Below, one piece after another: positions 53,509-62,771 of a stretch of DNA of 64,000 nt. Both the position numbers and the translations under genes were made by a program. The stretch's first letter is position 1. The number at the start of each line of letters is the position of its first letter. Under the pieces are notes generated by a model, which worked only from the letters and a program-made list of their open reading frames with translations, was not told where the DNA came from and did no database searches. The stretch covers positions 1-64,000 of the forward strand of contig NZ_CP039250.1 of the NCBI RefSeq assembly GCF_004795895.1. The letters run 5' to 3'. The DNA is from Sphingopyxis sp. PAMC25046. GTDB taxonomy: Bacteria; Pseudomonadota; Alphaproteobacteria; Sphingomonadales; Sphingomonadaceae.

Positions 53509-54924
53509 TCACGCGCCGACCCAGATCGGCGGGGTGTGACGCCACCATGCAATGGCATCTTCCAGCTGGTATGCGAGCGCGAGCAGAAGTGCCTCGCCGC
53601 CGGGCCGGGTTGCCAACTGGACGCCGACGGGCAATCCATTGTCGCTGAAACCCATCGGCAGGCTGATCGAAGGCGAGCCGGCAAAATTATCGATCCAGCA
53701 ATAGCCGGCATAGTCGAGCAGATGATCGCGCGTGTCGAGCCATGCGGTGTCGGGTCCGAAGACGCCGGTGCGGATGATTTCGGTGCTGAAAGTGGGGGTC
53801 ATCCAGATATCGATCTCGTCCAGCAGCGCGAGATAGGATGCGACGTTTTTCTCCATAAGCGCCCATGCCGCGTCATATTGCTCGTCCGAAATCCGGTTCC
53901 CCTGTTCGACGATCGTTTGAGAGCGATATTCGAGATCGACCGGGGTGATGACCACGCCGAGAAGTTCGGCGACCGCCCCCAGGCGCCGCGAAAACCTGCC
54001 TTCGGTTATGTCGCTGAGCGCAGAGATCGCGGCGCGCGCGTCGAAGGGCAGCTGGCCGTCGCTGACGTCATGGCCGAGGCGGCCGAGCAGACCGATCGTG
54101 TCAGCAAAGACCCGCGCGACGCTCGCGTCTGGATCCGCGCCGCTGCGCATCACCGTGCTGTAGGCATGGATGCGGAGCTTGCTGTCGATCGGCGCGGTTA
54201 CGAGCGGCACCGGCGTGAAGGCTGCGTCAGGCGCGCGCGTCTGGGTTGCTGCGAGCCAGGCGGCGGTGTCCCGCACCGTGCGGCTGACGCAGCCATCGAC
54301 ATTCAGGTCGGCGATCGAGCGCATCGCCTCGTCGCCGATATTGCGTCCGCGCGATGGCTTGAGACCAACGAGGCCGCACGGCGCCGCGCCATGACGGATC
54401 GACCCCAGCCCGTCGCTGGCATGGGCGACCGGTACGACGCCGGCCGCCACGGCCGCCGCGCCGCCGCCTGACGAACCGCCGGGGGTGCGGTCGAGGCTCC
54501 ACGGATTGCGGGTCACGCCCACCAGCGGCGATTCGGTTACCACATTGAGCCCGAGTTCGGGCATCGCCGTGCGGGCGATGGAGATCAGACCGGCGCTGTT
54601 TATCGCACGAGCGTAGGGCCCATCTTCGACGGGGATGTAGTCGCGGAGCACAACCGCGCCAAAGCTCGACCGGGTGCCCTTTTCCAGGATCGAATCCTTG
54701 ATCAGGGTTGGGAGACCGCCAAGCGGTCCCGGGCGAGGACCGGCTGCCTGCGCGCGGGCGCGGTCGAAGCAGGGCCATGTGATGAAATTGAGCTGCGAAT
54801 TGACCGCTTCGGCACGTTCGATCGCGCGTTCGACCAACGCCGCCGAAGTCGTTTCCCCGGCCTCGACCGCTTCACGCATGCTGGTCATATCGTCGGGACG
54901 GTCGGTCGTAATGATGGCGGTCAT
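53509..54924 (-). CDS. Amidase-signature-family hydrolase
   Basis: 471 aa. The Ser-cisSer-Lys triad is visible: LIKDS (Lys), TPGGSSGGGAAAVAAG (cis-Ser) and DGLGSIRHGAA (Ser nucleophile). The ending NFAGSPSISLPMGFSDNGLPVGVQL is typical. It hydrolyses an amide of unknown nature; the set resembles 6-aminohexanoate-cyclic-dimer hydrolase-type amidases. Coupled to the MFS gene by an ATGA overlap. Confidence 0.9.
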   Translation of the reverse strand: MTAIITTDRPDDMTSMREAVEAGETTSAALVERAIERAEAVNSQLNFITWPCFDRARAQAAGPRPGPLGGLPTLIKDSILEKGTRSSFGAVVLRDYIPVEDGPYARAINSAGLISIARTAMPELGLNVVTESPLVGVTRNPWSLDRTPGGSSGGGAAAVAAGVVPVAHASDGLGSIRHGAAPCGLVGLKPSRGRNIGDEAMRSIADLNVDGCVSRTVRDTAAWLAATQTRAPDAAFTPVPLVTAPIDSKLRIHAYSTVMRSGADPDASVARVFADTIGLLGRLGHDVSDGQLPFDARAAISALSDITEGRFSRRLGAVAELLGVVITPVDLEYRSQTIVEQGNRISDEQYDAAWALMEKNVASYLALLDEIDIWMTPTFSTEIIRTGVFGPDTAWLDTRDHLLDYAGYCWIDNFAGSPSISLPMGFSDNGLPVGVQLATRPGGEALLLALAYQLEDAIAWWRHTPPIWVGA

Positions 54925-56324
54925 ACTTCTTCTCCTGGAAACGGGGATCGCACGGCGCGGACCGTGGCGGCATAGGGGCGCTGGGCGAGCGTCATCAGGA
55001 CAGCGGCGGCAAAAAGCGAGGGAATGCTAACGATCGCTACCGAATAAAGCATGCCACGCGGCCCGGCCATCAGGCTTGAGATCATGCCGACCGCGAGCGG
55101 TGACGCCGCGAGGGCCAGTGCATTGGCGATGCCGAGCAGGGTCATCACGCGCGCCCGCAGAGCGGCGGGCGCGAGGTCCTGAAATATCCCTGGCATCAGC
55201 GCCGAACCGGCCACGCCCATCGCGCCCTGAAGCGCGGCGATGGTGTAGGCCTCAAAGGGGGAGGTGACGAAGGGCAAGAACAAGGCGGGCAACGGTGTCA
55301 GCCAGAGAAAGAAGCTCGTCGCCTTGATCGGCGTAAGCCCGCCGCGCCGTCCGAATTTCAGCGCGATGCCGGGAAGAAACACGCCGATCAGCGTCGCGGC
55401 GGTGACCGCCGTACCAAGCCCCACGCCAACGGTCGCCGGATCGATGCCGAAGGCACGCGGCAAGGCGACGGGGAACCAGATGAGCGCCGAGGTCATCGCC
55501 ACCGCCATGGCAAATATCGAACCGCAGACACAGGCGAGCGTGCGCCAATGTGCTTGGGCGTAAGGGGCAAAGCCCGGCGCTTTGGGCGGGGTGGCCGTTT
55601 GCGCCGCATGAACGGGCGATCCGTGCCCGGCAAGCGGCATCGTTGCAATGAGTAGGAGGAAGACCGGGCCGGGCAGGGCGATCATCACCATCGCGACGCG
55701 CCATGTATCGACGCCTGCGAGCCAGTCGGGCAGACTGCCGGGCGATGCTCCCAACCATTCGAGCATCGCCCCGCCGAGCGCCATGCCGATCCCGGCGCCA
55801 AACAGCGATCCGCCATAAAAGATCAGATTGGCCGTGTTGCGCCTATGTTCGGGGAACAGGTCGGGGATCATCGCATAAATGATTGGGATCAGCCCGGCTT
55901 CGCCGATTGCGATGCCGACCGTCCCCGCGAAGAGGCCGCCGAAGCTATCCTGAAATGCGTATAGGACGGTCGAAAGCGACCATATGCCGACCCCGATCGC
56001 GAGCAGCAGGCGGCGGCCGTAGCGATCGGCGAGCCAGCCCATCGGGTAGCTCGCGACACAGGCAAAGACCGCCATGCCGAGCCCCTGGAGCATTCCGAGC
56101 TGGAAGTCGGAGAAGCCGAACGAAACCTGGAGGCCGGGCGCGATCAGGTTGAGCATCTGCCGGACGACGAGGCCATAGAAATTGGCCATCAAAAGAACGG
56201 CGAGACCATACCAGGCTAGCGCACGAACCCCATCGGAGGCCGGCCGCGCGGCGGACTCGGCTGCCTCGTGCCTGGTCACTGGCGAAGAAGGCCTTTCTGC
56301 GGTCAGGCCCGAACTGCTCGTCAT
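54921..56324 (-). CDS. MFS transporter
   Basis: 467 aa from ATG 56324 with GGGAGAAGGG upstream. Twelve helices and the loop motif GWLADRYGRRLLLAIG identify an MFS permease, similar in style to the spinster/anion-symporter groups common in sphingomonad catabolic loci. It probably imports the amidase substrate. Confidence 0.88.
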   Translation of the reverse strand: MTSSSGLTAERPSSPVTRHEAAESAARPASDGVRALAWYGLAVLLMANFYGLVVRQMLNLIAPGLQVSFGFSDFQLGMLQGLGMAVFACVASYPMGWLADRYGRRLLLAIGVGIWSLSTVLYAFQDSFGGLFAGTVGIAIGEAGLIPIIYAMIPDLFPEHRRNTANLIFYGGSLFGAGIGMALGGAMLEWLGASPGSLPDWLAGVDTWRVAMVMIALPGPVFLLLIATMPLAGHGSPVHAAQTATPPKAPGFAPYAQAHWRTLACVCGSIFAMAVAMTSALIWFPVALPRAFGIDPATVGVGLGTAVTAATLIGVFLPGIALKFGRRGGLTPIKATSFFLWLTPLPALFLPFVTSPFEAYTIAALQGAMGVAGSALMPGIFQDLAPAALRARVMTLLGIANALALAASPLAVGMISSLMAGPRGMLYSVAIVSIPSLFAAAVLMTLAQRPYAATVRAVRSPFPGEEV

Positions 56325-56500
56325 GTCCCTTCTCCCGCGACTGTAAGGCAACGACCTATACCGATCATCATTGCCGCACAACAAATAAGTTGACCTTATT
56401 GTAAAATGATGTGATGAGTCGGATATCGGAGGCTGGGCATTTCTGAAAAATCACGATTGGTACGCAGGTCTCGAGCGGCCGTTAAGGCAGGAGTAACGCG

Positions 56501-57373
56501 ATGCAATTTTCCGTCCGCGCTTCGGTCGAGCAATTCACGCTCGCACATCCCTTTCGCGAGGGGCTGCTCCAGATCAGCGTTGCGGTCCCGGCGATCGAGG
56601 CGGCCGATGCGCCCATTCCGGTGCTCTATATCGTCGACGGCGACATCCTGTTCGGCATGGCGGCGGAGATCGGGCGCGCGGTTTCGACCGTGGAGGGGTT
56701 TCCGGCGCACTATGTCGTCGGGATCGGCTATGATGCGGCGTTCGCCGATGTCATGCGGCTGCGCACGGCTGATCTCGCCCCGCCGATCGGGGCCGAGGCG
56801 CTCGACGATCTCGGGGCGTTCGGCACGGCGATAGGCGGCGAAAACAGCGGTGGTGCCGACGCATTCCTGGCCTTCCTGATAGAGACGCTGCGGCCCGAGA
56901 TCGCGGCGCGCTATCCGCAGACGGTCGGCGGCGCGCCGATCCTGTTCGGTCATTCGCTCGGGGGCCTTTTCGCCGCCAATGCCCTGTTGACCCGGCCCGA
57001 CAGCTTCGCGTCGTTCATCATCAGCAGCCCGTCGCTTTGGTGGGACGGCTTTTCGATTCTCCAGAAGTTATCCGGCTTCAACCAGCGGCTCGCGCGGCTG
57101 CCGCAGCAGCCGCGCGTGTTCGTCGACGTTGGCGCCAAAGAGCAGGACGTGCCGACGAGCGTACCCGACGGGATGGGCCTGACGCTGGAGGAAGCGCAGG
57201 CACAGGTGCGTGCCGCGCGCATGGTCGACGGCGCAAAGGATTTCGCTGGCGCGCTGCGCGATTCCGGCGTCTCGAACCTGCGCCATGTCGCCTTTGCCGA
57301 AGACGATCACGTCTCGGTCGCACCGGCCGCTATCCTTCACGGCATGCGATTTGCGCTGGGCCGCGGGGCGTGA
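56501..57373 (+). CDS. Alpha/beta-hydrolase-fold esterase (Fes/IroE-like)
   Basis: 290 aa. VLYIVDGD, ILFGHSLGGLFAANALL (nucleophile serine) and FAEDDHVSVAP (catalytic histidine) define the fold of IroE/Fes-type esterases. No signal peptide. It lies 35 nt before the TonB receptor gene, so a siderophore or ester ligand of that receptor is a reasonable substrate. Confidence 0.85.
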   Translation: MQFSVRASVEQFTLAHPFREGLLQISVAVPAIEAADAPIPVLYIVDGDILFGMAAEIGRAVSTVEGFPAHYVVGIGYDAAFADVMRLRTADLAPPIGAEALDDLGAFGTAIGGENSGGADAFLAFLIETLRPEIAARYPQTVGGAPILFGHSLGGLFAANALLTRPDSFASFIISSPSLWWDGFSILQKLSGFNQRLARLPQQPRVFVDVGAKEQDVPTSVPDGMGLTLEEAQAQVRAARMVDGAKDFAGALRDSGVSNLRHVAFAEDDHVSVAPAAILHGMRFALGRGA

Positions 57374-57408
57374 AGCGCATCCAAATCAGACCAACTGGGA
57401 GAGACGAT

Positions 57409-59691
57409 ATGCGACGTTTGAACGGGATATTTGCCGGCACCGCTCTGGTCGCTGTCATCGCAACACCATCGGCGACGTGGGCACAGGACGCCGACCCGGC
57501 CGCGCCCGATGAGATCGTCGTGACCGCGCAAAAGCGCGAGCAGCGGCTGATCGACGTTCCGTCTGCGGTCACGGCCGTGAGCGGAGATGCGTTGACGCAG
57601 CGCAACCTCACCCGCATCGAACAGTTCGCCGCTTTTACGCCCGGCATATCGTTCAGCGAGGGGCTGACTGGCCCGCAGCTTACCGTTCGCGGGCTCAACG
57701 CGAGCGGCCAGGGCGCCACGACCGCGATCCTCGTCGACGATGTGCCGCTCACCTCTTCATCATCGTACCAGCAAAGCACGACGCCCAACTTCGACACCTA
57801 TGACCTTGAGCGGATCGAGGTGCTGCGCGGCCCCCAGGGAACGCTGTACGGTGCCTCAGCGCTCGGCGGGCTGGTGAAATATGTGACGAAGGCGCCCAAT
57901 CTTTCCCGCGTCGAGGGATCGGCGCAGCTGGAACTCAATCACGTCGACGATGGCGAAACGGGAGGAAGCGTCCGCGCGGCGCTGAACCTGCCGGTTATCC
58001 AGGACAGCGTGGCGATCCGCGTTTCGGGGCTTTACGAGCGTCTTCCGGGCTATATCGACAATCCGCTGGGCAATAAGCGAAACGTCAACAGCGGGGAACG
58101 CTATGGAGTTCGCGGCGCCCTCTTGTGGCAGGCCACTCCCGACTTCAGCGTCCGGCTGAGCGGCATCTGGCAGCGCGACGATCGCGACGCGCCCGTCAGC
58201 ATCGACGTGGTCGGCGCCGCGCTGACGCCGGCCACGCCGCCGGAGAACGCCACCTCGATCGCCAATCGGGGCGCACTGCAACGCAATCTGCGCCTCGGCG
58301 AACCGATCAAGCGCAAGTCGCAGCTGTATAGCGCGACGTTGAACTATGACGTCGGCTTCGCATCGATCACGAGCATCACCAGCCTAGCCAAGATGAATTT
58401 TCAGCGCAGGAAGGTCCTGACCCATTATAATGCGGCGCCGGGCGTGACCTTCGGCGACGTGCTCAGCGGGGCTTATGGGCAGCCGGTCGACATCCGGAGC
58501 AACGATTTCACCGCGGTGCGCCGCATCAATCAGGAAATCCGGCTCGCGTCAGCGCCCGACTCCGGACCGATCGACTATCTCGTCGGCCTTTTCTATACCG
58601 ACGAAAAAAGCTCGATTGCCCAGTTCTTCGACGTAACCAGCGTTACAACGCCGCCGGAGATCCTGACGCTTCCGGTGCCGGGCGGCGGCTTGTCTGTTCC
58701 CGCCCGATATCGTGAGCTCGCCGGCTTTGCGCAGCTGACCTGGCATGTGCTGCCCACTGTCGAGGTTACGGGCGGCGCCCGATATTCGCGCAACCGGCAA
58801 CGATCGCAAACGACGCGCTTCGCGGGCTTCGTTTCGCAATCCTTCGTCGATGTCACCGATCCGGCGTCGAAAACCAAAGAGGGAAAAGCCACCTGGTCCG
58901 GCGCGATCAGCTGGCACCCGGCCGAGCGGGTGACGCTCTATGCGCGGGTGGCGACGGGGTATCGGCCGGGTGGTCCCAACCTCGTGCCGGCGGCGCCGCC
59001 GCCGGGGTACCGGACCAGCTACGGCGCCGACACGACCGTGAATTACGAACTGGGCGCGAAAGGCGAATTGTTCACTCGCCGCCTGACCTTCGACATCTCG
59101 GCTTTTTCCGTCGACTGGACAAATATCCAGATCCCGACGTCGGTGGTCGATCCGGATACGGGAGTTCCCAACAATTTCACTGATAACGGCGGCAAGGCGC
59201 GTAGCCGCGGAGTCGAATATGCGCTGCGGCTCGCGGCATCACCGCAGCTTTCGTTCTTCGTCAACGGCGCTTACACCGACGCTAAGCTGCGGGCAGCCGT
59301 CCCGAGTATCGGCGGCCTTCGGGGCGATCGCCTGCCCTATGTGCCGACCTTCACGAATACAGCCGGCTTCGACTATCGCGTGCCGGTCGGCGGCGACGCG
59401 ACGATATTCCTGGGGGCGGACTGGACCTATGTGGGATCGCGCAATTCGGACTTTGTAGTCGGCGGGCTCGCGGCGCCGCAGACCGGTCATGAACGGCTTC
59501 CAAGCTACAGCACAGTGAACCTGCAAGGCGGAGTCGAGCTTGGCCAGCACCGCCTCGACCTCTATGTCACGAACGTCGGGAATGCGCGCGGGCTTTATTA
59601 TTATCTCAGCGGCGATGGGGCGGGGGGGACGGGCAATGCTATCGTCCAGCAGCCGCGGACCTTCGGCGTTCGATTCCGTTCGAACTTCTGA
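57409..59691 (+). CDS. TonB-dependent outer-membrane receptor
   Basis: 760 aa from ATG 57409 (GGGAGA upstream). Signal peptide to TWAQD, TonB box DEIVVTAQKR, plug domain (AVTAVSGDALTQRNLTRIEQFAAFTPGISF, LERIEVLRGPQGTLYGASALGGLVKY) and a 22-strand barrel ending GVRFRSNF. Uptake of a bulky nutrient or chelate. Confidence 0.94.
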   Translation: MRRLNGIFAGTALVAVIATPSATWAQDADPAAPDEIVVTAQKREQRLIDVPSAVTAVSGDALTQRNLTRIEQFAAFTPGISFSEGLTGPQLTVRGLNASGQGATTAILVDDVPLTSSSSYQQSTTPNFDTYDLERIEVLRGPQGTLYGASALGGLVKYVTKAPNLSRVEGSAQLELNHVDDGETGGSVRAALNLPVIQDSVAIRVSGLYERLPGYIDNPLGNKRNVNSGERYGVRGALLWQATPDFSVRLSGIWQRDDRDAPVSIDVVGAALTPATPPENATSIANRGALQRNLRLGEPIKRKSQLYSATLNYDVGFASITSITSLAKMNFQRRKVLTHYNAAPGVTFGDVLSGAYGQPVDIRSNDFTAVRRINQEIRLASAPDSGPIDYLVGLFYTDEKSSIAQFFDVTSVTTPPEILTLPVPGGGLSVPARYRELAGFAQLTWHVLPTVEVTGGARYSRNRQRSQTTRFAGFVSQSFVDVTDPASKTKEGKATWSGAISWHPAERVTLYARVATGYRPGGPNLVPAAPPPGYRTSYGADTTVNYELGAKGELFTRRLTFDISAFSVDWTNIQIPTSVVDPDTGVPNNFTDNGGKARSRGVEYALRLAASPQLSFFVNGAYTDAKLRAAVPSIGGLRGDRLPYVPTFTNTAGFDYRVPVGGDATIFLGADWTYVGSRNSDFVVGGLAAPQTGHERLPSYSTVNLQGGVELGQHRLDLYVTNVGNARGLYYYLSGDGAGGTGNAIVQQPRTFGVRFRSNF

Positions 59692-59778
59692 CGACAGGCT
59701 TGTCCAAAGGACGGGGCGCCCCCGCTCCCTTCCATCGTCAGGGTTGAATTTTCCCACGGCTCCGTGGAAACCCCGCTC

Positions 59779-60441
59779 ATGAACGAGGCCGATATCGTTA
59801 CCGACATTTCCCGCACGACGAACCTTGCCCAAAAACCGCGCCGCAGCCAGGCCGACCGCAGCGCGGCAACCCGCGCCAAGGTGATCGCGGCGGCGCGCGA
59901 TGTCTTGTGCGCCCAGGGCTATTCGGGGGCGACGATGCACGCGATCCGCGACGCTGCTGGCATGAGCCTCGGCGCGATCCAGCATCAGTTCCCGACCAAG
60001 GCTAAGCTGATGGCCGCCGTCGCCGCTGAATTCTCTGCCTATCGGGTTTGGGTATATCGCGAAGCCATTCGGCGCGGACGCTCGCCTAGAGAATCAATGG
60101 AGAATCTGATCGACGCGAATTTCAAGATGATCAGCCGGCCCGAGATGGCAGCGGTTCTCGAAATTCATCTCGCGCGCCGCAAGGATCCGGATCTCGACCG
60201 CGAGGTGGGACCCAGCACCCGCCGTTTCGACCGCCGCGTGCGGTTGTGGGCCTATTCCATCCTGCGCGCCGCGGGAATAGCGGAAGATGAAACGCATTTG
60301 AGCGTCCAGCTCCTTAATAACGCGGTCTCCCGCGGGCTGACCGTGGAATACATCCGGAATCCGGACGCGGCCTTCATCGAGCGTGCCGTGCAAATCTGGA
60401 AGAAGCAAATGCTCGATCTGATTTTCGGTGCCGGAGGATGA
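59779..60441 (+). CDS. TetR-family regulator
   Basis: 220 aa from ATG 59779; GTG 59764 is an alternative. HTH at about 22-70: AARDVLCAQGYSGATMHAIRDAAGMSLGAIQHQFPTKAKL. The C-terminal ligand domain is unassigned. Likely controls the receptor/esterase and amidase/MFS genes. Confidence 0.88.
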   Translation: MNEADIVTDISRTTNLAQKPRRSQADRSAATRAKVIAAARDVLCAQGYSGATMHAIRDAAGMSLGAIQHQFPTKAKLMAAVAAEFSAYRVWVYREAIRRGRSPRESMENLIDANFKMISRPEMAAVLEIHLARRKDPDLDREVGPSTRRFDRRVRLWAYSILRAAGIAEDETHLSVQLLNNAVSRGLTVEYIRNPDAAFIERAVQIWKKQMLDLIFGAGG

Positions 60442-60781
60442 TTGCGACGGATGGCGCTGTCGCCGTCGGGCGGCGCGGGCCTAGGGCGCACGGCTGGCGT
60501 TGTCCTTGCTGTTAACTACGTTGCCCAAATGCCCTGCTGGAAACAACTGAGGTCTTTGCACCGTCTAATTGGCTGTGTTCGACTGAAGAACTGCTTCGGG
60601 CTTCTGGCCTACGCTCGGAAATTTACCAGCTTTGGACTCGCGAACGCTTCCTAGACGGCCGAGTATCTGTCCGCTTCTTTCGGTTTCGGACCCGAAGCTG
60701 CCCGACCGCAATCGGCCAGAAGCGACGGGTAAGTCCGAAGCCGGCACCGAGTATATCGATGCCGGCTCATATGTTTCTTCG
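60442..60781. other. 340-bp intergenic stretch
   Basis: No convincing gene. It contains copy 2 of the 52-bp repeat and may be the junction between the catabolic cluster and the integrase end. Confidence 0.5.
60668..60719 (+). repeat. 52-bp dispersed intergenic repeat, copy 2
   Basis: Same length and orientation as 26383-26434, sharing TGTCCGCTT and GCAATCGGCCAG at the ends. Confidence 0.4.
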
Positions 60782-61066
60782 TTAATCCTTCGTCACTTTG
60801 GAGGGTGTTTGTTTGGCGGGCCTTGCCTCACCCAAACCCGGATCTGAGGTCGATTGCCGCGTTCCAAGCTCGGCCCACGCATCGAGATCGTCTATCGCGT
60901 AGACCACTCGGCCGCCCAGCTTTCGATATGTCGGGCCTGTACCGTAGCATCGATGCTTCTCGAGAGTTCGAGGCGATAGGCCGAGGTGTATGGCTGCTTC
61001 CGGCGTCGTCACATAACGAGGCTTGATCGTCGTATCGGTCGTCGACGGTTTGATGTCATTGGACAT
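60782..61066 (-). CDS. Excisionase/AlpA-like HTH protein
   Basis: 94 aa. A MerR-like HTH_17 pattern is clear: RYVTTPEAAIHLGLSPRTLEKHRCYGTGPTYRKLGGRVVYAIDDLDAWA. Proteins of this kind control excision or integrase expression of mobile elements. It lies 77 nt after the integrase gene on the same strand. Confidence 0.82.
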   Translation of the reverse strand: MSNDIKPSTTDTTIKPRYVTTPEAAIHLGLSPRTLEKHRCYGTGPTYRKLGGRVVYAIDDLDAWAELGTRQSTSDPGLGEARPAKQTPSKVTKD

Positions 61067-61143
61067 ATCTTACTCCTTGTAACTGGGCGATAATTAGCCC
61101 GATTAAAGGAACGGTTCTGGCTCGGGGCGTGACCTTGCTCTCC

Positions 61144-62502
61144 TCAAGCGGCGAGAGATTCTCCGCTCGCGTCGGCGGCGTGCTCTTCTGCAACAGCGGT
61201 CGCCAGAAAGCTCGCAAGAGCCTGCTTTCGAGAAGCATGATCGAGGGCGTAAGCCGTCAGCTTGTAATGCGCGCCATCGAGAAGGCCCTGGATATATCCG
61301 GCTACCGTGTCTGCGGCGGCGATGAGCGCGGCATCCATCGTGTGGATATAGCGGCCGGTCACCGACCCCTTGGCATGCCCCAGAAGCGCGGCGACCGTGG
61401 TCTCAGTAAAGCCGAGATCATTCGCGATGCTTGCAAAACTATGCCGCAGCACATGGGGCGTGATGTCGTCAAGACCGCATCCGCCGAGGATCTTCGTCCA
61501 GTGATCGGGAAGAGCGCCGAAGGCGTTGTCGCGGCCTGTGCCCGGAAACACATAGGTTCGGCCGTCTGACATCTTCTGTTGTTGCAGGCATTCGATAACA
61601 GACAAGCCGACGGGCCGAACCGATTTTCCTTCCTTGCTATCTTCCAAGCGAAGGCAGCTGCCTTCGATGTCGACTTCGCTCCACCGGAGCTTGGTGAGTT
61701 CGCTGCGACGACAGCCGGTGAGCGCCAGCAGTCTGATAATCTGCGCGGCTATCTCATGTTGCCCATCGATCTCCGCTTCGCGAAGTTTGGTACCGATCAA
61801 GCGATACTCGGCTTCCGACAGTCGGCGATCGCGGACATTGTCTTTTGGCTTGCGGATGCCGAACGCGGGATTGGTTTCGATGATGCCAGCCTCGACAGCA
61901 TAGGTCAGTATTCCTCCCAGCAAGCCAATAGTTCTGGCGGCAGTACCGGCGCCGCCTCTCACAATCGCCTTACCTCGCAGTTTCGCTGTCTTGACGTTGA
62001 CCGCTGTCTTGCCGGCCATGATGTCTTTCATCGCCTTGTTGATGTCCGCCTTGTCCAGATCCTTGACCCGCCGCGGTCCGAGCAGCGGCACAATATGGCG
62101 GTGGATACGACCAGTGTCGGTGTCGACAGTCGATTGTTTCTTCGGTCTCCCGCCTTTGCCGAGGATCAAGCCGGCATTGAGGTCGGTCAAATACAAGGTG
62201 CAAAGTTCTTTGACCGTAATCGCTTGCCTGTCGATCTGCCGCTCTTCCTGCGGATCTTCGCCTTGAGCCACGCGGCCCAACTGAATGCGCGCTTCCCGGC
62301 GCGCCATTTCGGGGGTCCAGACGCCGTGCATACCGATCGTTAGACGCCGGGATCGCCCTTGGGTGCGATACTGGATGATGTAGCTGCGCTTGCCAGAAGC
62401 GAATATCCGGATGCCGAAACCCGGCAGTTCGTCGTCCCAGATGATATAATCCTTCACCTCGGCGACAGCTGCCTCTACAAGGCGTTTTGTGATCCTGCCC
62501 AT
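61144..62502 (-). CDS. int: Tyrosine-type site-specific integrase
   Basis: 452 aa from ATG 62502 (AGAGG upstream; ATG 62544 also in frame). An N-terminal arm domain of the DUF4102 type (DDELPGFGIRIFASGKRSYIIQYRTQGRSRRLTIG), a core-binding domain, and the catalytic set: R in TGCRRSEL, HVLRHSF, LLGHAKGS and the nucleophile Y in TGRYIHT. Looks intact. Adjacent to a tRNA-Arg fragment. Confidence 0.93.
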   Translation of the reverse strand: MGRITKRLVEAAVAEVKDYIIWDDELPGFGIRIFASGKRSYIIQYRTQGRSRRLTIGMHGVWTPEMARREARIQLGRVAQGEDPQEERQIDRQAITVKELCTLYLTDLNAGLILGKGGRPKKQSTVDTDTGRIHRHIVPLLGPRRVKDLDKADINKAMKDIMAGKTAVNVKTAKLRGKAIVRGGAGTAARTIGLLGGILTYAVEAGIIETNPAFGIRKPKDNVRDRRLSEAEYRLIGTKLREAEIDGQHEIAAQIIRLLALTGCRRSELTKLRWSEVDIEGSCLRLEDSKEGKSVRPVGLSVIECLQQQKMSDGRTYVFPGTGRDNAFGALPDHWTKILGGCGLDDITPHVLRHSFASIANDLGFTETTVAALLGHAKGSVTGRYIHTMDAALIAAADTVAGYIQGLLDGAHYKLTAYALDHASRKQALASFLATAVAEEHAADASGESLAA

Positions 62503-62684
62503 AGGCTGCAACCTCTTCGAACCGTACCGCTTCCGCGAAAGCACCGCGTAAGCAACAGGGAGTGTATTCTCGGCGGGCCTAGGTTAGCATCGGCGGAAGC
62601 GATTTTCATCTTTCCGATTTAATATGAGTAGCTTAAGGTATAAAAACAGGCTCTGGCGTTGAATGGCGTAGCCTGTTAGTACCC

Positions 62685-62730
62685 GCTCCGAAGGCAGAGG
62701 CCAGGGGTTCGAATCCCTTCGGGTGCGCCA
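62685..62730 (+). other. 3' fragment of tRNA-Arg(CCG), probable attachment-site repeat
   Basis: The bases run from the anticodon loop CTCCGAA through variable and T arms (GGGGTTCGAATCCC) to an acceptor strand CGGGTGC, discriminator G and CCA. The upstream bases do not form the D arm or the 5' acceptor (GCACCCG expected), so the tRNA is not complete. This is what an att duplication left by a tRNA-targeting integrase looks like. Confidence 0.7.
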
Positions 62731-62771
62731 TTTCCCTTCCATTTCAATTTGTTATATCGCTGCTGCGCCGC

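Noticed and set aside
62650..62730. Complete tRNA-Arg gene
   Set aside because: The 3' part is good, but upstream bases cannot form the 5' acceptor strand or D arm.
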